From assembly GCF_030160715.1 (NCBI RefSeq), contig NZ_BSOW01000003.1:62001-126000 (forward strand): a stretch of DNA of 64,000 bases, written 5' to 3'. Each line of letters opens with the position of its first letter. Within the stretch, counting starts at the first letter, position 1. This document shows positions 42,837-52,260 of the stretch, piece after piece. The notes below the pieces were generated by a model that worked only from the letters and a program-made list of their open reading frames with translations, did no database searches and was not told where the DNA came from. A program made the translations under genes and the position numbers. The stretch comes from Bradyrhizobium iriomotense (GTDB lineage Bacteria > Pseudomonadota > Alphaproteobacteria > Rhizobiales > Xanthobacteraceae).

Positions 42837-44114
42837 TTACTCCGCGGCCTGCTTCTGCGGCGGATCGAGCGCGCCGGACTTGTGGATGTCGGCGACCTGG
42901 TGATCGCTGAAGCCCAGCACGCTGCGCAGGATCTCGTCGGTGTGCTCGCCGAGCAGCGGCGAGCGCTGCACGTCGCTCGGTGAATCCGACAGCTTGATCG
43001 GGTTGCCGACCGAGATGTACTTGCCGCGGGTCGGGTGGTCGACCTCGACCACGGTGCCGGTCGCGCGCAGCGACTGGTCTTCCGCGATCTCCTTCATCGA
43101 CAGGATCGGGCCGCAGGGGATGTCGTCCTTGTTGAGGATCTCCATCGCCTCGAACTTCGTCTTCGTCATCGTCCATTGCTCGATGCGGGCGAAGATTTCG
43201 TTGAGCCGCGGCAGGCGCGCTGCGGGCTTTGCGTAGTTCGGATCGGTCTTCCAGGTCGGCTCGCCGATCACGTCGCAGATCTTCTCCCAGACCGGGGCCT
43301 GGGTGATGAAGTAGATATAGGCGTTGGGATCGGTCTCAAAACCCTTGCACTTCAGGATGCGGCCGGGCTGGCCGCCGCCGGAGTCGTTGCCGGCACGCGG
43401 CACGGCATCACCGAACGGAACGCCTTCGCCGAACTGGCTGTACTCCTTGAGCGGACCATGGGCGAGGCGCTGCTGGTCACGCAGCTTGACACGCGCAAGG
43501 TTGAGCACGCCGTCCTGCATCGCAGCCGTGACCTTCTGGCCTTTGCCGGTGCTGGTGCGCTGGTGGAGCGCGGCCAGGATGCCGATCGCGAGATGCAGGC
43601 CGGTGCCGGTGTCGCCGATCTGCGCGCCGGTGACGAGCGGCAGGCCGTCGCGGAAGCCGGTGGTCGAGGCAGCGCCGCCGGTGCACTGGGCGACGTTCTC
43701 ATAGACCTTGCAGTCTTCATACGGTCCGGGGCCAAAACCCTTGATCGAGGCGACGATCATCCTTGGGTTGAGGCTGTGGATCTTCTCCCAGGGGAAGCCC
43801 ATGCGGTCGAGCACGCCGGGGCCAAAATTCTCGACCAGCACGTCGCACTTCTTGATCAGCTCGGTGAGGACTTCCTTGCCCTTGGGGTTCTTGGTGTCGA
43901 GCGTGATCGAGCGCTTGTTGTGGTTCAGCATGGTGAAATACAGGCTGTCCACGTTCGGGATGTCCTGCAGCTGGCCGCGGGTGATGTCACCGACACCGGG
44001 ACGTTCCACCTTGATCACGTCGGCGCCGAACCATGCCAGCAATTGCGTGCAGGTCGGCCCCGACTGGACGTGGGTGAAGTCGAGAATGCGAACGCCCGTG
44101 AGCGCCTTGGTCAT
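42837..44114 (-). CDS. frc: Formyl-CoA:oxalate CoA-transferase
   Basis: 425 residues, the standard size of class III CoA-transferases. It moves CoA from formyl-CoA to oxalate, giving oxalyl-CoA and formate. Family marks: [20 protein letters not shown] at the start, the catalytic Asp in [19 protein letters not shown], and the flexible glycine loop SGGGQPG (GGGGQ in Oxalobacter). The start follows GGAGCAACACG. It lies 61 bp behind oxc in the same operon and ends at a strong terminator. A substrate other than oxalate is unlikely beside oxc. Confidence 0.95.
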   Translation of the reverse strand: MTKALTGVRILDFTHVQSGPTCTQLLAWFGADVIKVERPGVGDITRGQLQDIPNVDSLYFTMLNHNKRSITLDTKNPKGKEVLTELIKKCDVLVENFGPGVLDRMGFPWEKIHSLNPRMIVASIKGFGPGPYEDCKVYENVAQCTGGAASTTGFRDGLPLVTGAQIGDTGTGLHLAIGILAALHQRTSTGKGQKVTAAMQDGVLNLARVKLRDQQRLAHGPLKEYSQFGEGVPFGDAVPRAGNDSGGGQPGRILKCKGFETDPNAYIYFITQAPVWEKICDVIGEPTWKTDPNYAKPAARLPRLNEIFARIEQWTMTKTKFEAMEILNKDDIPCGPILSMKEIAEDQSLRATGTVVEVDHPTRGKYISVGNPIKLSDSPSDVQRSPLLGEHTDEILRSVLGFSDHQVADIHKSGALDPPQKQAAE

Positions 44115-44175
44115 CGTGTTGCTCCGTACTCTGTCTGCCCCTGCACCGCAGGGAAAATGGGTTGAAGGGGAAGGC

Positions 44176-45909
44176 TTACTTTTTCTTCTGCAAGACGCTC
44201 TGCGGATTGAGGTTGCCGATGCGGCCGCTCTCCGAGCCTGCGGCCGGATCGATCACCGCGTTGATCAGCGTCGGCTTGCCCGACTTGATCGCCTCGTTGA
44301 CGGCGCGCTTCAATTCGTCCGGTGAGGTGGCGTTCACGCCGACACCGCCGAAGGCTTCCATCATCTTGTCGTAGCGCGCACCCTTGACGAACACGGTGGT
44401 CGCCGGATCGGAATTGGCGCTGTTGACGTCGGTGCCGCGATAGATGCCGTCATTGTTGAAGATGACGACGCAGATCGGCAAATTGTAGCGGCAGATGGTC
44501 TCGACCTCCATGCCGGAGAAGCCGAAGGCTGAGTCGCCTTCCACCGCGAGCACGGGGTTGCCGGTCTCGAGCGCAGCCGCAATCGCCTGGCCCATGCCGA
44601 TGCCCATCACGCCCCAGGTGCCGACGTCGAGACGCTTGCGCGGCTTGTACATGTCGATCACGCCGCGGGCGAGGTCGAGCGTGTTGGCGCCCTCGTTGAC
44701 GAGGATTGCGTCGGGATATTCCTTGATCACGTTCTTCAGCACGCCGAGCGCGCCGTGATAGTCCATCGGCGACTTGTTGTTCATGAGCTTCGGCGCCATC
44801 TTGGCGACGTTCTCTTCACGCTTGGTCGAAACAGCGTTGGTCCATTCGGTCGGCGGCGTGGTCCAGCCCGACGCAAGCGCCTGGTTGAAGGCGGAGACGA
44901 CGGAGCCGATGTCGCCGACGACGGGCGCGACGATCTCGACGTTGGAGTCCATCTCCCTCGGCTCGATGTCGATCTGGATGAACTTCTTGGGCGCTTCGCC
45001 CCAGCTCTTGCCCTTGCCGTGCGAAAGCAGCCAGTTGAGCCGCGCGCCGATGAGCAGGACGACGTCGGACTCTTTCAACACCGTCGAGCGGGCGGCACCG
45101 GCGCATTGCGGATGGGTGTCGGGGAGGAGGCCCTTGGCCATGCTCATCGGCAGGAACGGCACGCCGCTCTTTTCGACGAAGCTCTTGATCTCTTCGTCGG
45201 CCTGCGCGTAGGCCGCGCCCTTGCCGAGGATGATGAGCGGGCGCTTTGCGCTCTTCAAGACGTCAAGCGCGCGCTTGACCGAAGCAGGCGAGGGGATCTG
45301 CGAAGGCGCCGCGTCGATCACCTTGACCAGCGACTTCTGGCCGGCATCGGCGTTCATCACCTGGCCGAACAGCTTTGCCGGCAGGTCGAGATAGACGCCG
45401 CCGGGACGGCCGGAGACCGCAGCGCGGATGGCGCGGGCGAGACCAATGCCGATGTCCTGGGCGTGCAGCACGCGATAGGCCGCCTTGCACAGCGGCTTTG
45501 CGATCGCGAGCTGGTCCATCTCCTCATAGTCGCCCTGCTGGAGGTCGACGATCTCGCGCTCGGAGGAGCCCGAGATCAGGATCATCGGGTAGCAGTTGGT
45601 GGTGGCGTGGGCGAGCGCGGTCAGACCGTTGAGGAAGCCGGGCGCCGACACCGTGAGGCAGACGCCGGGCTTCTTGGTGAGGAAGCCTGCGATACCCGCC
45701 GCGTAGCCTGCGTTCTGCTCGTGGCGGAAGGAGATCACGCGAATGCCGGCGGCCTGCGCCATGCGGCCCAAATCCGTGATCGGGATGCCCGGCACATTAT
45801 AGATGGTGTTGATGCCGTTCAGCTTGAGCGCGTCGATGACGAGATGGAAGCCATCCGTCAATTCCTGCTCGGTGCCCGGTGCTTCGGACTTGGTCGCGGT
45901 ATTCAGCAT
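44176..45909 (-). CDS. oxc: Oxalyl-CoA decarboxylase
   Basis: 577 residues, thiamine diphosphate enzyme that decarboxylates oxalyl-CoA to formyl-CoA and CO2 in the cytosol. The catalytic Glu64 is in [20 protein letters not shown]; the ThDP motif is [20 protein letters not shown] through [11 protein letters not shown]. An ADP-binding middle domain gives the family its ADP activation. The start follows GGGAGACAAGGCCC. It is 87 bp downstream of gntR and has no operator of its own, so it is expected to share the gntR promoter. Confidence 0.96.
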   Translation of the reverse strand: MLNTATKSEAPGTEQELTDGFHLVIDALKLNGINTIYNVPGIPITDLGRMAQAAGIRVISFRHEQNAGYAAGIAGFLTKKPGVCLTVSAPGFLNGLTALAHATTNCYPMILISGSSEREIVDLQQGDYEEMDQLAIAKPLCKAAYRVLHAQDIGIGLARAIRAAVSGRPGGVYLDLPAKLFGQVMNADAGQKSLVKVIDAAPSQIPSPASVKRALDVLKSAKRPLIILGKGAAYAQADEEIKSFVEKSGVPFLPMSMAKGLLPDTHPQCAGAARSTVLKESDVVLLIGARLNWLLSHGKGKSWGEAPKKFIQIDIEPREMDSNVEIVAPVVGDIGSVVSAFNQALASGWTTPPTEWTNAVSTKREENVAKMAPKLMNNKSPMDYHGALGVLKNVIKEYPDAILVNEGANTLDLARGVIDMYKPRKRLDVGTWGVMGIGMGQAIAAALETGNPVLAVEGDSAFGFSGMEVETICRYNLPICVVIFNNDGIYRGTDVNSANSDPATTVFVKGARYDKMMEAFGGVGVNATSPDELKRAVNEAIKSGKPTLINAVIDPAAGSESGRIGNLNPQSVLQKKK

Positions 45910-45996
45910 GGGCCTTGTCTCCCTGGTCTCAAGGTGCCGTTTTAGGCTTTTGGGGGCGAATGGTTCGCCCTTCTGGTGAAGTTGCTGGCTAGGCGG

Positions 45997-46719
45997 CTAC
46001 GTGAATAGTTCCTGGCCATGCGCTTCGACGTAAGCCGCAAGGCCGAGGGTGTGATCGCGGGCGCGCTTCTCGGCGAGCTCGGTGTCGCGCGCCTCCAGCG
46101 CTTCGATGATGCCGAGATGCTCGGGCAGCGAGGTCGCGGTGCGGTCCTTCCGCCCGATCGTCAGTTGCCGGTAGCCGCGCACGTGCAAGAGCAGATCGTT
46201 GGTGAGGTCGACGAGGATCGGCGATTCCGACAGCGAGATCAGCGCCTGATGGAAGGCGATGTTGGCGCGCGAATATTCCTCGATGTGATCCTCGGGCAGG
46301 CGATCCTTGCCGAAATCCTTGAAGTAGTCGCGCAGCGCCGAGATGTCCTTCTTGCGCGCGGTGGTGGTGATCAGCCGCGCCGCCATGCTCTCGAGCGCCG
46401 CCCAGGCGCGGATCATGTCGACGATCTCGCTCTTGGTCCTGCGCACCACCATGATGCCCCGGCGCGGCACGGTCTTCACGAAGCCGTCCTGCTCGAGCAT
46501 CGCGATCGCCTCGCGGATGGGCGTGCGGCTGACACCCAGGCGTTCGGACAGCGCGCGCTCGTCCAGCATCACCGGCTCGGGCGTCGAATAGATGTCCATC
46601 TTGAGGATCGCTTCCTTCAAGGCGTCATACGCCTTGTTCTTGAAGCTGCTCTCCGGGGCAATACGGACGATTGCGAGATCTGCCTCGGCCATGTTGGGCG
46701 ACGCCTTGATTTGCTTCAC
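45997..46719 (-). CDS. GntR-family (FCD) regulator, probable repressor of the oxalate regulon
   Basis: 240 residues from a GTG start at 46719, chosen because GAGGAGGAG lies 7 bases upstream; the frame could be extended to 46986 but that would run through the operators. The winged helix (about 20-85) has YDALKEAILKMDIYSTPEPV, LSERLGVSRTPIREAIAMLE and the FCD effector domain (about 95-230) has RAWAALESMAARLITTTARK, AFHQALISLSESPILVDL. FCD proteins sense small organic acids and bind palindromes such as TGGTATACCA. An operator copy lies 59 bp upstream, in agreement with autoregulation. Confidence 0.9.
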   Translation of the reverse strand: MKQIKASPNMAEADLAIVRIAPESSFKNKAYDALKEAILKMDIYSTPEPVMLDERALSERLGVSRTPIREAIAMLEQDGFVKTVPRRGIMVVRRTKSEIVDMIRAWAALESMAARLITTTARKKDISALRDYFKDFGKDRLPEDHIEEYSRANIAFHQALISLSESPILVDLTNDLLLHVRGYRQLTIGRKDRTATSLPEHLGIIEALEARDTELAEKRARDHTLGLAAYVEAHGQELFT

Positions 46720-46777
46720 GACGATTCTCCTCCTCAGGGGGAGTCGTCTTTTACAGGAATATTTACCGAAATGTTTT

Positions 46778-46794
46778 TGGCATACCACATGCCA
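46778..46794. promoter_or_regulatory. Candidate GntR operator, copy 5 (gntR-oxc-frc)
   Basis: TGGCATACCACATGCCA is a perfect TGGCAT-N5-ATGCCA inverted repeat. On the minus strand it is preceded by TTGACA, a perfect -35 hexamer. Confidence 0.78.
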
Positions 46795-46858
46795 GAATGT
46801 CAAGCTGCCTATTTTTTGCGGCCTTCGGCCCAATGACCTGCCTTGACAAGTTGGCTTC

Positions 46859-46875
46859 TGGCATACCAAATGCCA
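46859..46875. promoter_or_regulatory. Candidate GntR operator, copy 6 (acyl-CoA synthetase gene)
   Basis: TGGCATACCAAATGCCA is a perfect TGGCAT-N5-ATGCCA repeat. A plus-strand TTGACA at about 46843-46848 lies just before it, so it probably controls the divergent acyl-CoA synthetase. The centres of copies 5 and 6 are 81 bp apart (about eight helical turns), so cooperative binding or looping is possible. Confidence 0.78.
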
Positions 46876-47030
46876 TCGCAAGCCATTTTTGATCCAAGCC
46901 GGCGGAGTAAGCTCGGGTTTTCTGCCCCTCCGTTCCGCCGCATGGAACAAGGCGCGGCGAATGGCAAGCATCACAGGCAGCCGCAAAACGCGCCTTGAAA
47001 AGCAAGATCTGAGGTCAAGGGAGAAACCAC

Positions 47031-49160
47031 ATGTCGAATTCCAAAGATGCCGTCCGCAGGGTGCTTGACCAGGTCAAGGCCGACAACCGCACCAGCCTGA
47101 CGGCCCCTGAAGGCAAGCTCGTCTGCGATGCCTACGGCATCCCGGTGCCGAAGGAGGGGGTCGCCAAATCGGCGGGCGAGGCCGGCAAGATGGCTTCCTC
47201 CATGGGCTTCCCGGTCGTGATGAAGATCGTCTCGCCCGACATTCTCCACAAGACCGAAGCCGGCGGCGTCATCGTCGGCCTCAAGACGGCGCAAGATGCC
47301 GAGAAGGCCTACGAGACCATTCTCGGTAACGCCAAGAAGTACAAAGCTGACGCCAAGATTGAGGGCGTCCAGGTGCAGCAGATGCTGGCCGGCGGCACCG
47401 AGGTCATCGTCGGCTCGATCACCGACGGTTCCTTCGGCAAGCTGGTCGCCTTCGGCCTCGGCGGCGTGCTGGTCGAAGTATTGAAGGACATCACCTTCCG
47501 CCTCGCGCCGGCGACCAAGGAGGATGCGCTGTCGATGCTCGACGGCATCCAGGCGCATGAGATCCTGAAGGGCGTTCGCGGCGGCGAGCCGGTGAACCGC
47601 ACGGCGCTTGCCGACGTCATCGTCAAGGTCTCGCAGCTCGTCACGGACTTCCCGGAGATCGTCGAGCTCGACCTCAACCCGGTGTTCGCAACCCCAAAGG
47701 ATGCGACCGCCGCGGACGTGCGCATCGTCGTCGACTTCGCCTACAAGCCCAAGCCGAAGCCGCGCCCGACCGAAGAGATCGTCGCGGCGATGAACCGCAT
47801 CATGCAGCCGAAGGCCGTTGCCGTAATCGGCGCCTCGGCCGAGGACGGCAAGATCGGCAACTCCGTGATGAAGAACCTCATCAACGGCGGCTACAAGGGC
47901 GAGATCATTCCGATCCATCCCAAGGCCTCCGAGATCCTCGGCTACAAGGCCTACAAGAGCGTCAAGGACGTCCCCGGCGTGGTCGACGTCGCGGTGTTCG
48001 CGATTCCCGCAAAGTTCGTCGCCGGTGCTTTGACCGAGTGCGGCGAGAAGAAGATCCCGGGCGCCGTGCTGATTCCGTCGGGCTTCGCGGAAGCGGGCGC
48101 GCCGGAGCTCCAGGCCGAGATCGTCGAGGTCGGCAAGAAGTACGACATCCGCCTGATGGGGCCGAACATCTACGGCTTCTATTACACGCCGGCCAATCTC
48201 TGCGCGACCTTCTGCACGGCCTATGACGTGAAGGGCCATGCGGCGCTGTCGTCGCAGTCGGGGGGCATCGGCATGGCCATCATCGGCTTCTCGCGCTCGG
48301 CGAAGATGGGCGTGTCGGCGATCGTCGGCCTCGGCAACAAGTCCGATATTGACGAGGACGATCTGCTCGCCTTCTTCGAGCAGGATCCGAACACCAACCT
48401 GATCGCGCAGCACTGCGAGGACCTCAAGGACGGTCGCGCCTTTGCGGAAGCCGCCAAGCGCGTCTCCAAGAAGAAGCCGGTCGTCGTGCTCAAGGCCGGC
48501 CGCACCTCGGCCGGCGCGAAGGCGGCGTCCTCGCACACCGGCGCGCTTGCCGGTAACGACAGGATCTATGAGGACGTGTTCAAGCAGTCCGGCGTGATCC
48601 GGGCTCGCAGCTTGCGGCAACTGCTCGAATTCGCTCGTGGCGTGCCGGTGCTGCCGACGCCGAAGGGCGAGAACGTGCTGATCATCACCGGTGCCGGCGG
48701 CTCCGGCGTGCTGCTGTCGGACTCCTGTGTCGACAACGGCCTGTCGCTGATGTCGATGCCGCCGGATCTCGATGCGGCCTTCCGCAAGTTCATCCCGCCG
48801 TTTGGCGCAGCCGGAAATCCTGTGGATATCACCGGTGGCGAGCCGCCGATCACCTACGTCAACACGGTGAAGCTCGGCCTCTCCGACGACCGCATCCACG
48901 CGCTGATCCTCGGCTACTGGCACACGATCGTCACCCCGCCGATGGTGTTCGCCCGCAACATGGTCGAGGTGAAGAAGGAGATGGAGGCCAAGGGCTTCGT
49001 GAAGCCCATGGTCGCTTCGCTCGCCGGCGACGTCGAGGTCGAGGAGGCTGCCGAATATCTCTACCAGCACGGCATCCCGGCCTACGCCTATTCGACCGAG
49101 ATGCCGGTCGAGGTCCTCGGCGCCAAGTACAAGTGGGCGCGCGGGGCAGGGCTGCTCTGA
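47031..49160 (+). CDS. NDP-forming acyl-CoA synthetase (acetate-CoA ligase family), beta-alpha fusion
   Basis: 709 residues. The ATP-grasp (beta) domain is first (about 10-235; GFPVVMKIVSPDILHKTEAG, ELDLNPVF) and the CoA-binding and ligase (alpha) domains follow (about 250-709; PKAVAVIGASAEDGKIGNSV, LSSQSGGIGMAIIGFS). The phosphohistidine motif is SSHTGALAGNDRIYEDVFKQ. This beta-alpha order differs from the usual alpha-beta fusion. The reaction would be carboxylate + CoA + ATP to acyl-CoA + ADP + Pi, or the reverse. It shares a divergent, operator-containing promoter region with gntR, so the substrate may be oxalate, formate or glycolate. The start follows AAGGGAGAAACCAC. Confidence 0.88.
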   Translation: MSNSKDAVRRVLDQVKADNRTSLTAPEGKLVCDAYGIPVPKEGVAKSAGEAGKMASSMGFPVVMKIVSPDILHKTEAGGVIVGLKTAQDAEKAYETILGNAKKYKADAKIEGVQVQQMLAGGTEVIVGSITDGSFGKLVAFGLGGVLVEVLKDITFRLAPATKEDALSMLDGIQAHEILKGVRGGEPVNRTALADVIVKVSQLVTDFPEIVELDLNPVFATPKDATAADVRIVVDFAYKPKPKPRPTEEIVAAMNRIMQPKAVAVIGASAEDGKIGNSVMKNLINGGYKGEIIPIHPKASEILGYKAYKSVKDVPGVVDVAVFAIPAKFVAGALTECGEKKIPGAVLIPSGFAEAGAPELQAEIVEVGKKYDIRLMGPNIYGFYYTPANLCATFCTAYDVKGHAALSSQSGGIGMAIIGFSRSAKMGVSAIVGLGNKSDIDEDDLLAFFEQDPNTNLIAQHCEDLKDGRAFAEAAKRVSKKKPVVVLKAGRTSAGAKAASSHTGALAGNDRIYEDVFKQSGVIRARSLRQLLEFARGVPVLPTPKGENVLIITGAGGSGVLLSDSCVDNGLSLMSMPPDLDAAFRKFIPPFGAAGNPVDITGGEPPITYVNTVKLGLSDDRIHALILGYWHTIVTPPMVFARNMVEVKKEMEAKGFVKPMVASLAGDVEVEEAAEYLYQHGIPAYAYSTEMPVEVLGAKYKWARGAGLL

Positions 49161-49223
49161 GCTGACGAACAAGAGCTGCCGCTTCGGAAATCTCCGGAGC
49201 GGCGCTCAAATGCATGAGTGACT

Positions 49224-49310
49224 TCCGTCATCCCGGGGCGATCCGAAGCATCGAACCCGGGATCTCGAGATTTTCGGGTCTGCTCCTTCGGACCATCCCG
49301 GAATGACGAA
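49224..49310. repeat. Intergenic imperfect palindromic repeat
   Basis: The interval starts CTTCCGTCATCCCGGGGCG and ends CATCCCGGAATGACGAA, with inner complementary arms around GATCTCGAGATTTTC. The form (GTCATcCCGGG ... CCCGGAATGAC) is that of a common rhizobial extragenic palindromic element. It lies between two plus-strand genes. Confidence 0.6.
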
Positions 49311-49330
49311 CCCAAGAGCGGCAGGTCGCG

Positions 49331-50182
49331 ATGAGCAAGAACGTGATCCGGCGCAAGTCGCTCGAGCCCCGATCGCCCGCCGAGGCCGATAACGAAAGCC
49401 GCGACGGCGGCGTGCAGTCGGTCGATCGCGCGCTGTCGATCATCGAGACGCTGGCCGAGGACGACGAAGGCTATCGCCTGAGCGATCTCGCCGTCCGCAC
49501 TGGGCTCTCGGCCTCGACCGTGCATCGCCTGCTGGCGACGCTGGAAAGCCGCCGCTTCGTGCAGTTCGATCGCGCCGAATCCAAATGGCACGTCGGCGTG
49601 CGCAGTTTTACCGTCGGCGCCAGCTTCGCACGGCGGCGCAATTTCACGGCGCAGGCCGTTCCCTACCTTCGCAAGCTGCGGGATCTCACCCGCGAGACCG
49701 CCAACCTCGCCGTCGTCGACGACGAGTTCATCATCGTGCTGACGCGCATGGAGAGCCGCGAGATCATGCGCTCGCTGACCAAGGTCGGCGGCCGCGTCGC
49801 GATGGTGACCTCCGGCGTCGGAAAGGCGGTGCTGGCGACCTATTCGGACGAGGATGTCGGCGCGGTCATTCGGCATCACGGCATGCCGAGGCTGACGGAG
49901 AAGTCGATCGTGCGGCCGAGTGACCTGTTCAGGGAGCTCACGACGATCCGCAAGCAGGGTTTTGCGGTGGACGATGAGGAGGCGGAGATGGGCCTTCGCT
50001 GCGTCGCGGCCGTGGTCTACAACCCCAGCGCCGAGCCGCTCGCCGCGATCTCCGTCTCGGGTATGACGAGCCGCATCACCGACGCGCGGTTGCCGGAAAT
50101 TGGCCGGATGGTGCGCGAGGTCGCCGCGGAACTGACGGCGGCGCTGGGCGGCGTGTTGCCCGAGGCCACTGACAAGGGGTGA
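49331..50182 (+). CDS. IclR-family regulator, AllR-like by context
   Basis: 283 residues. After a basic N-terminal extension, the winged helix is at about 35-95 (VQSVDRALSIIETLAEDDEG, LSASTVHRLLATLESRRFVQ). The effector domain follows (FRELTTIRKQGFAVDDEEAE, GLRCVAAVVYN). It stands before adenine deaminase and the gcl-hyi-glxR genes. In E. coli, AllR, also IclR-family, is a glyoxylate-sensing repressor of gcl and purine catabolism, so a similar role is a good inference. Confidence 0.9.
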   Translation: MSKNVIRRKSLEPRSPAEADNESRDGGVQSVDRALSIIETLAEDDEGYRLSDLAVRTGLSASTVHRLLATLESRRFVQFDRAESKWHVGVRSFTVGASFARRRNFTAQAVPYLRKLRDLTRETANLAVVDDEFIIVLTRMESREIMRSLTKVGGRVAMVTSGVGKAVLATYSDEDVGAVIRHHGMPRLTEKSIVRPSDLFRELTTIRKQGFAVDDEEAEMGLRCVAAVVYNPSAEPLAAISVSGMTSRITDARLPEIGRMVREVAAELTAALGGVLPEATDKG

Positions 50183-50303
50183 AGGGCGGGGCGTTTGTCC
50201 TGTTTGCCCAATGCGTAAGCAGCGGTGCCGTTTTATTTGAGTTGCCCCTGCACACCGGGGGCGCAACCATCGCCGGGCCAGTCATGTCCCTGTGAGATTC
50301 CCG

Positions 50304-52106
50304 ATGACCCAACTGACCCGCTTCGCCGTCGCGCCGCTACATTCGATGACGCGACGCCTCGCCGACGTCGCTTCGGCGCGCGTCGCGCCTGACCTCGTCA
50401 TCACGGGTGCGCGGGTGCTGTCGACCTATTCGGAGCGCGTCCATCCGAACCGCGAGGTCTGGATCGTGGGCGGCCGGATCGCGGGCGTGAAGCCGGCGGG
50501 CACGGCCAAAAAGGCCTGGAGCGGCGTGGCGGTTTATGACGCTGCCGGCGGCATCATCGCGCCGGGGCTCGTCGATCCGCATATCCACATCGAATCTTCG
50601 ATGGTGACGGCCTGCGCCTATGCGGAAGCGGTGCTGCTCAACGGCACCACCACGATCTTCTGCGACAGCCATGAGATCGGCAACGTCATGGACGTCGCCG
50701 GCGTCGAGGCGATGCTTCAGGACGCGCGCGAGGCGCCGCTGTCGATCTTCCTGACAGTGCCGTCGACGGTGCCTGCGACTTCGCCCGAGCTGGAGACTGC
50801 CGGCGGGGACCTCACGCCCGACAAGATCGCCGGCCTGTTCGATCGCTGGCCGGAAGCGGTCGCGCTCGGAGAGAAGATGGATTTCGTGCCGGTGACCATG
50901 GGCGACGAGCGCAGCCATGCGATCCTCGCTGCTGCGCTGAAGCGCGGGCGCCCGGTGTCGGGTCACGTCTATGGCCGCGAATTCGTCGCGGCCTATGCGG
51001 CATCCGGCGTCACTGATACGCATGAGGCGATTGATCGCGATATCGCCGATGACCTGCTCGATGCCGGCGTCTGGGTCTTCCTGCGCGGCGGGCCGCCGAC
51101 GACCCCCTGGCACTCGCTGCCGCAGGCGATCCGCACCATCACCGAGCTCGGTGCCTCGCACAAGCGCACGGCCGTGTGCACGGACGACCGCGATGCCGAC
51201 GATCTCTTCCTGTTTGGCCTGGACTGGGTGGTGCGCGAAGCCGTGAAAGCCGGGATGTCGCCGGAGCAGGCCTGGTCGATGGGCTCGCTCCATGGCGCGA
51301 CGCGCTTCAACATGGAGGGCGAGATCGGCGGCCTCGGCGGCGGCCGCCGCGCCGATCTCGTGCTGATGGACGACGATCTGAAGCCGCAATGCACCTGGTA
51401 TGGCGGCGAACTCGTGGTCGAGAAGGGCAAGATCACAGAGCGCCTCGATCAGGCGCTGTCGCAGCGCTATCAATACCCGAAGGCGGCCTATGCGACCGTG
51501 AAGCTGCCGGAACAGCTCAAGCTGACGCCGGAGTTGCCGGCGAAAGCTTGCACCGTCAACGCTATCAGGACCGCGCTTCCCGGCATCACATTGATCCACG
51601 AGAAGGTCAGAATCGAACCGGCGAAGGATTGGCCGACGCTGTTCGCGCGCCATGGCCTGTGCTTCGTGACGGTGGTCGAGCGCCATGGCAAATCGGCCGG
51701 CAACGTCGCCTATGGCCTCCTCAAGGACTTCGGCCTCAAGCGCGGCGCGGTGGCCTCCAGCGTCGGGCACGACAGCCACAACATCATCGTCGCCGGAACC
51801 AACGAAGCTGACATGCAGGTGGCGATCGCGGCGATCAAGGCGCAACAAGGCGGCGTGTGTGTCGTGGCGGACGGCAAGGTGAGGGCGCTGGTCCCGCTGC
51901 CGATCGCAGGGCTGCTCTCGGACAAGCGCATCACCGAGGTGGCTGAGGAGGTGCGGGCGCTGAAGACGGAATGGGCGGAGGCCGGCTGCACCATTCCCTA
52001 CATGGGGTTCAATTTGATCCCGCTGTCGGTCATTCCGGAGATCCGCATCACCGACAAGGGACTGGTGCTGGTGCCGCAGATGGAGCTCGCGCCGCTGTTC
52101 GAGTAG
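50304..52106 (+). CDS. ade: Adenine deaminase
   Basis: 600 residues of the amidohydrolase superfamily; converts adenine to hypoxanthine and ammonia. Metal-binding and family marks: [20 protein letters not shown] (HxH), [38 protein letters not shown] with THEAID, the [13 protein letters not shown]sp, and the C-terminal [19 protein letters not shown] typical of AdeC. ATG at 50304 is preferred to a GTG 12 bases earlier. It links purine salvage or degradation with the glyoxylate genes that follow. Confidence 0.94.
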   Translation: MTQLTRFAVAPLHSMTRRLADVASARVAPDLVITGARVLSTYSERVHPNREVWIVGGRIAGVKPAGTAKKAWSGVAVYDAAGGIIAPGLVDPHIHIESSMVTACAYAEAVLLNGTTTIFCDSHEIGNVMDVAGVEAMLQDAREAPLSIFLTVPSTVPATSPELETAGGDLTPDKIAGLFDRWPEAVALGEKMDFVPVTMGDERSHAILAAALKRGRPVSGHVYGREFVAAYAASGVTDTHEAIDRDIADDLLDAGVWVFLRGGPPTTPWHSLPQAIRTITELGASHKRTAVCTDDRDADDLFLFGLDWVVREAVKAGMSPEQAWSMGSLHGATRFNMEGEIGGLGGGRRADLVLMDDDLKPQCTWYGGELVVEKGKITERLDQALSQRYQYPKAAYATVKLPEQLKLTPELPAKACTVNAIRTALPGITLIHEKVRIEPAKDWPTLFARHGLCFVTVVERHGKSAGNVAYGLLKDFGLKRGAVASSVGHDSHNIIVAGTNEADMQVAIAAIKAQQGGVCVVADGKVRALVPLPIAGLLSDKRITEVAEEVRALKTEWAEAGCTIPYMGFNLIPLSVIPEIRITDKGLVLVPQMELAPLFE

Positions 52107-52260
52107 CCGGCGTTTCACGGAACTTCTGATCTAACCGATTGAGACCGCCCCGCTTTTTCTGCGGCTGCCGCATCGTGGGAAATAAAATCGATCTCGTTGA
52201 GAGCGCGTCCTCTGCGCCCGATGATCACGCTCGAAGTCACGCAACCGAGCGAGGTCCGAT

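Noticed and set aside
46971..49172. 733-codon minus-strand open frame opposite the acyl-CoA synthetase
   Set aside because: Composition typical of an antisense shadow; the plus-strand product is a clear known family.
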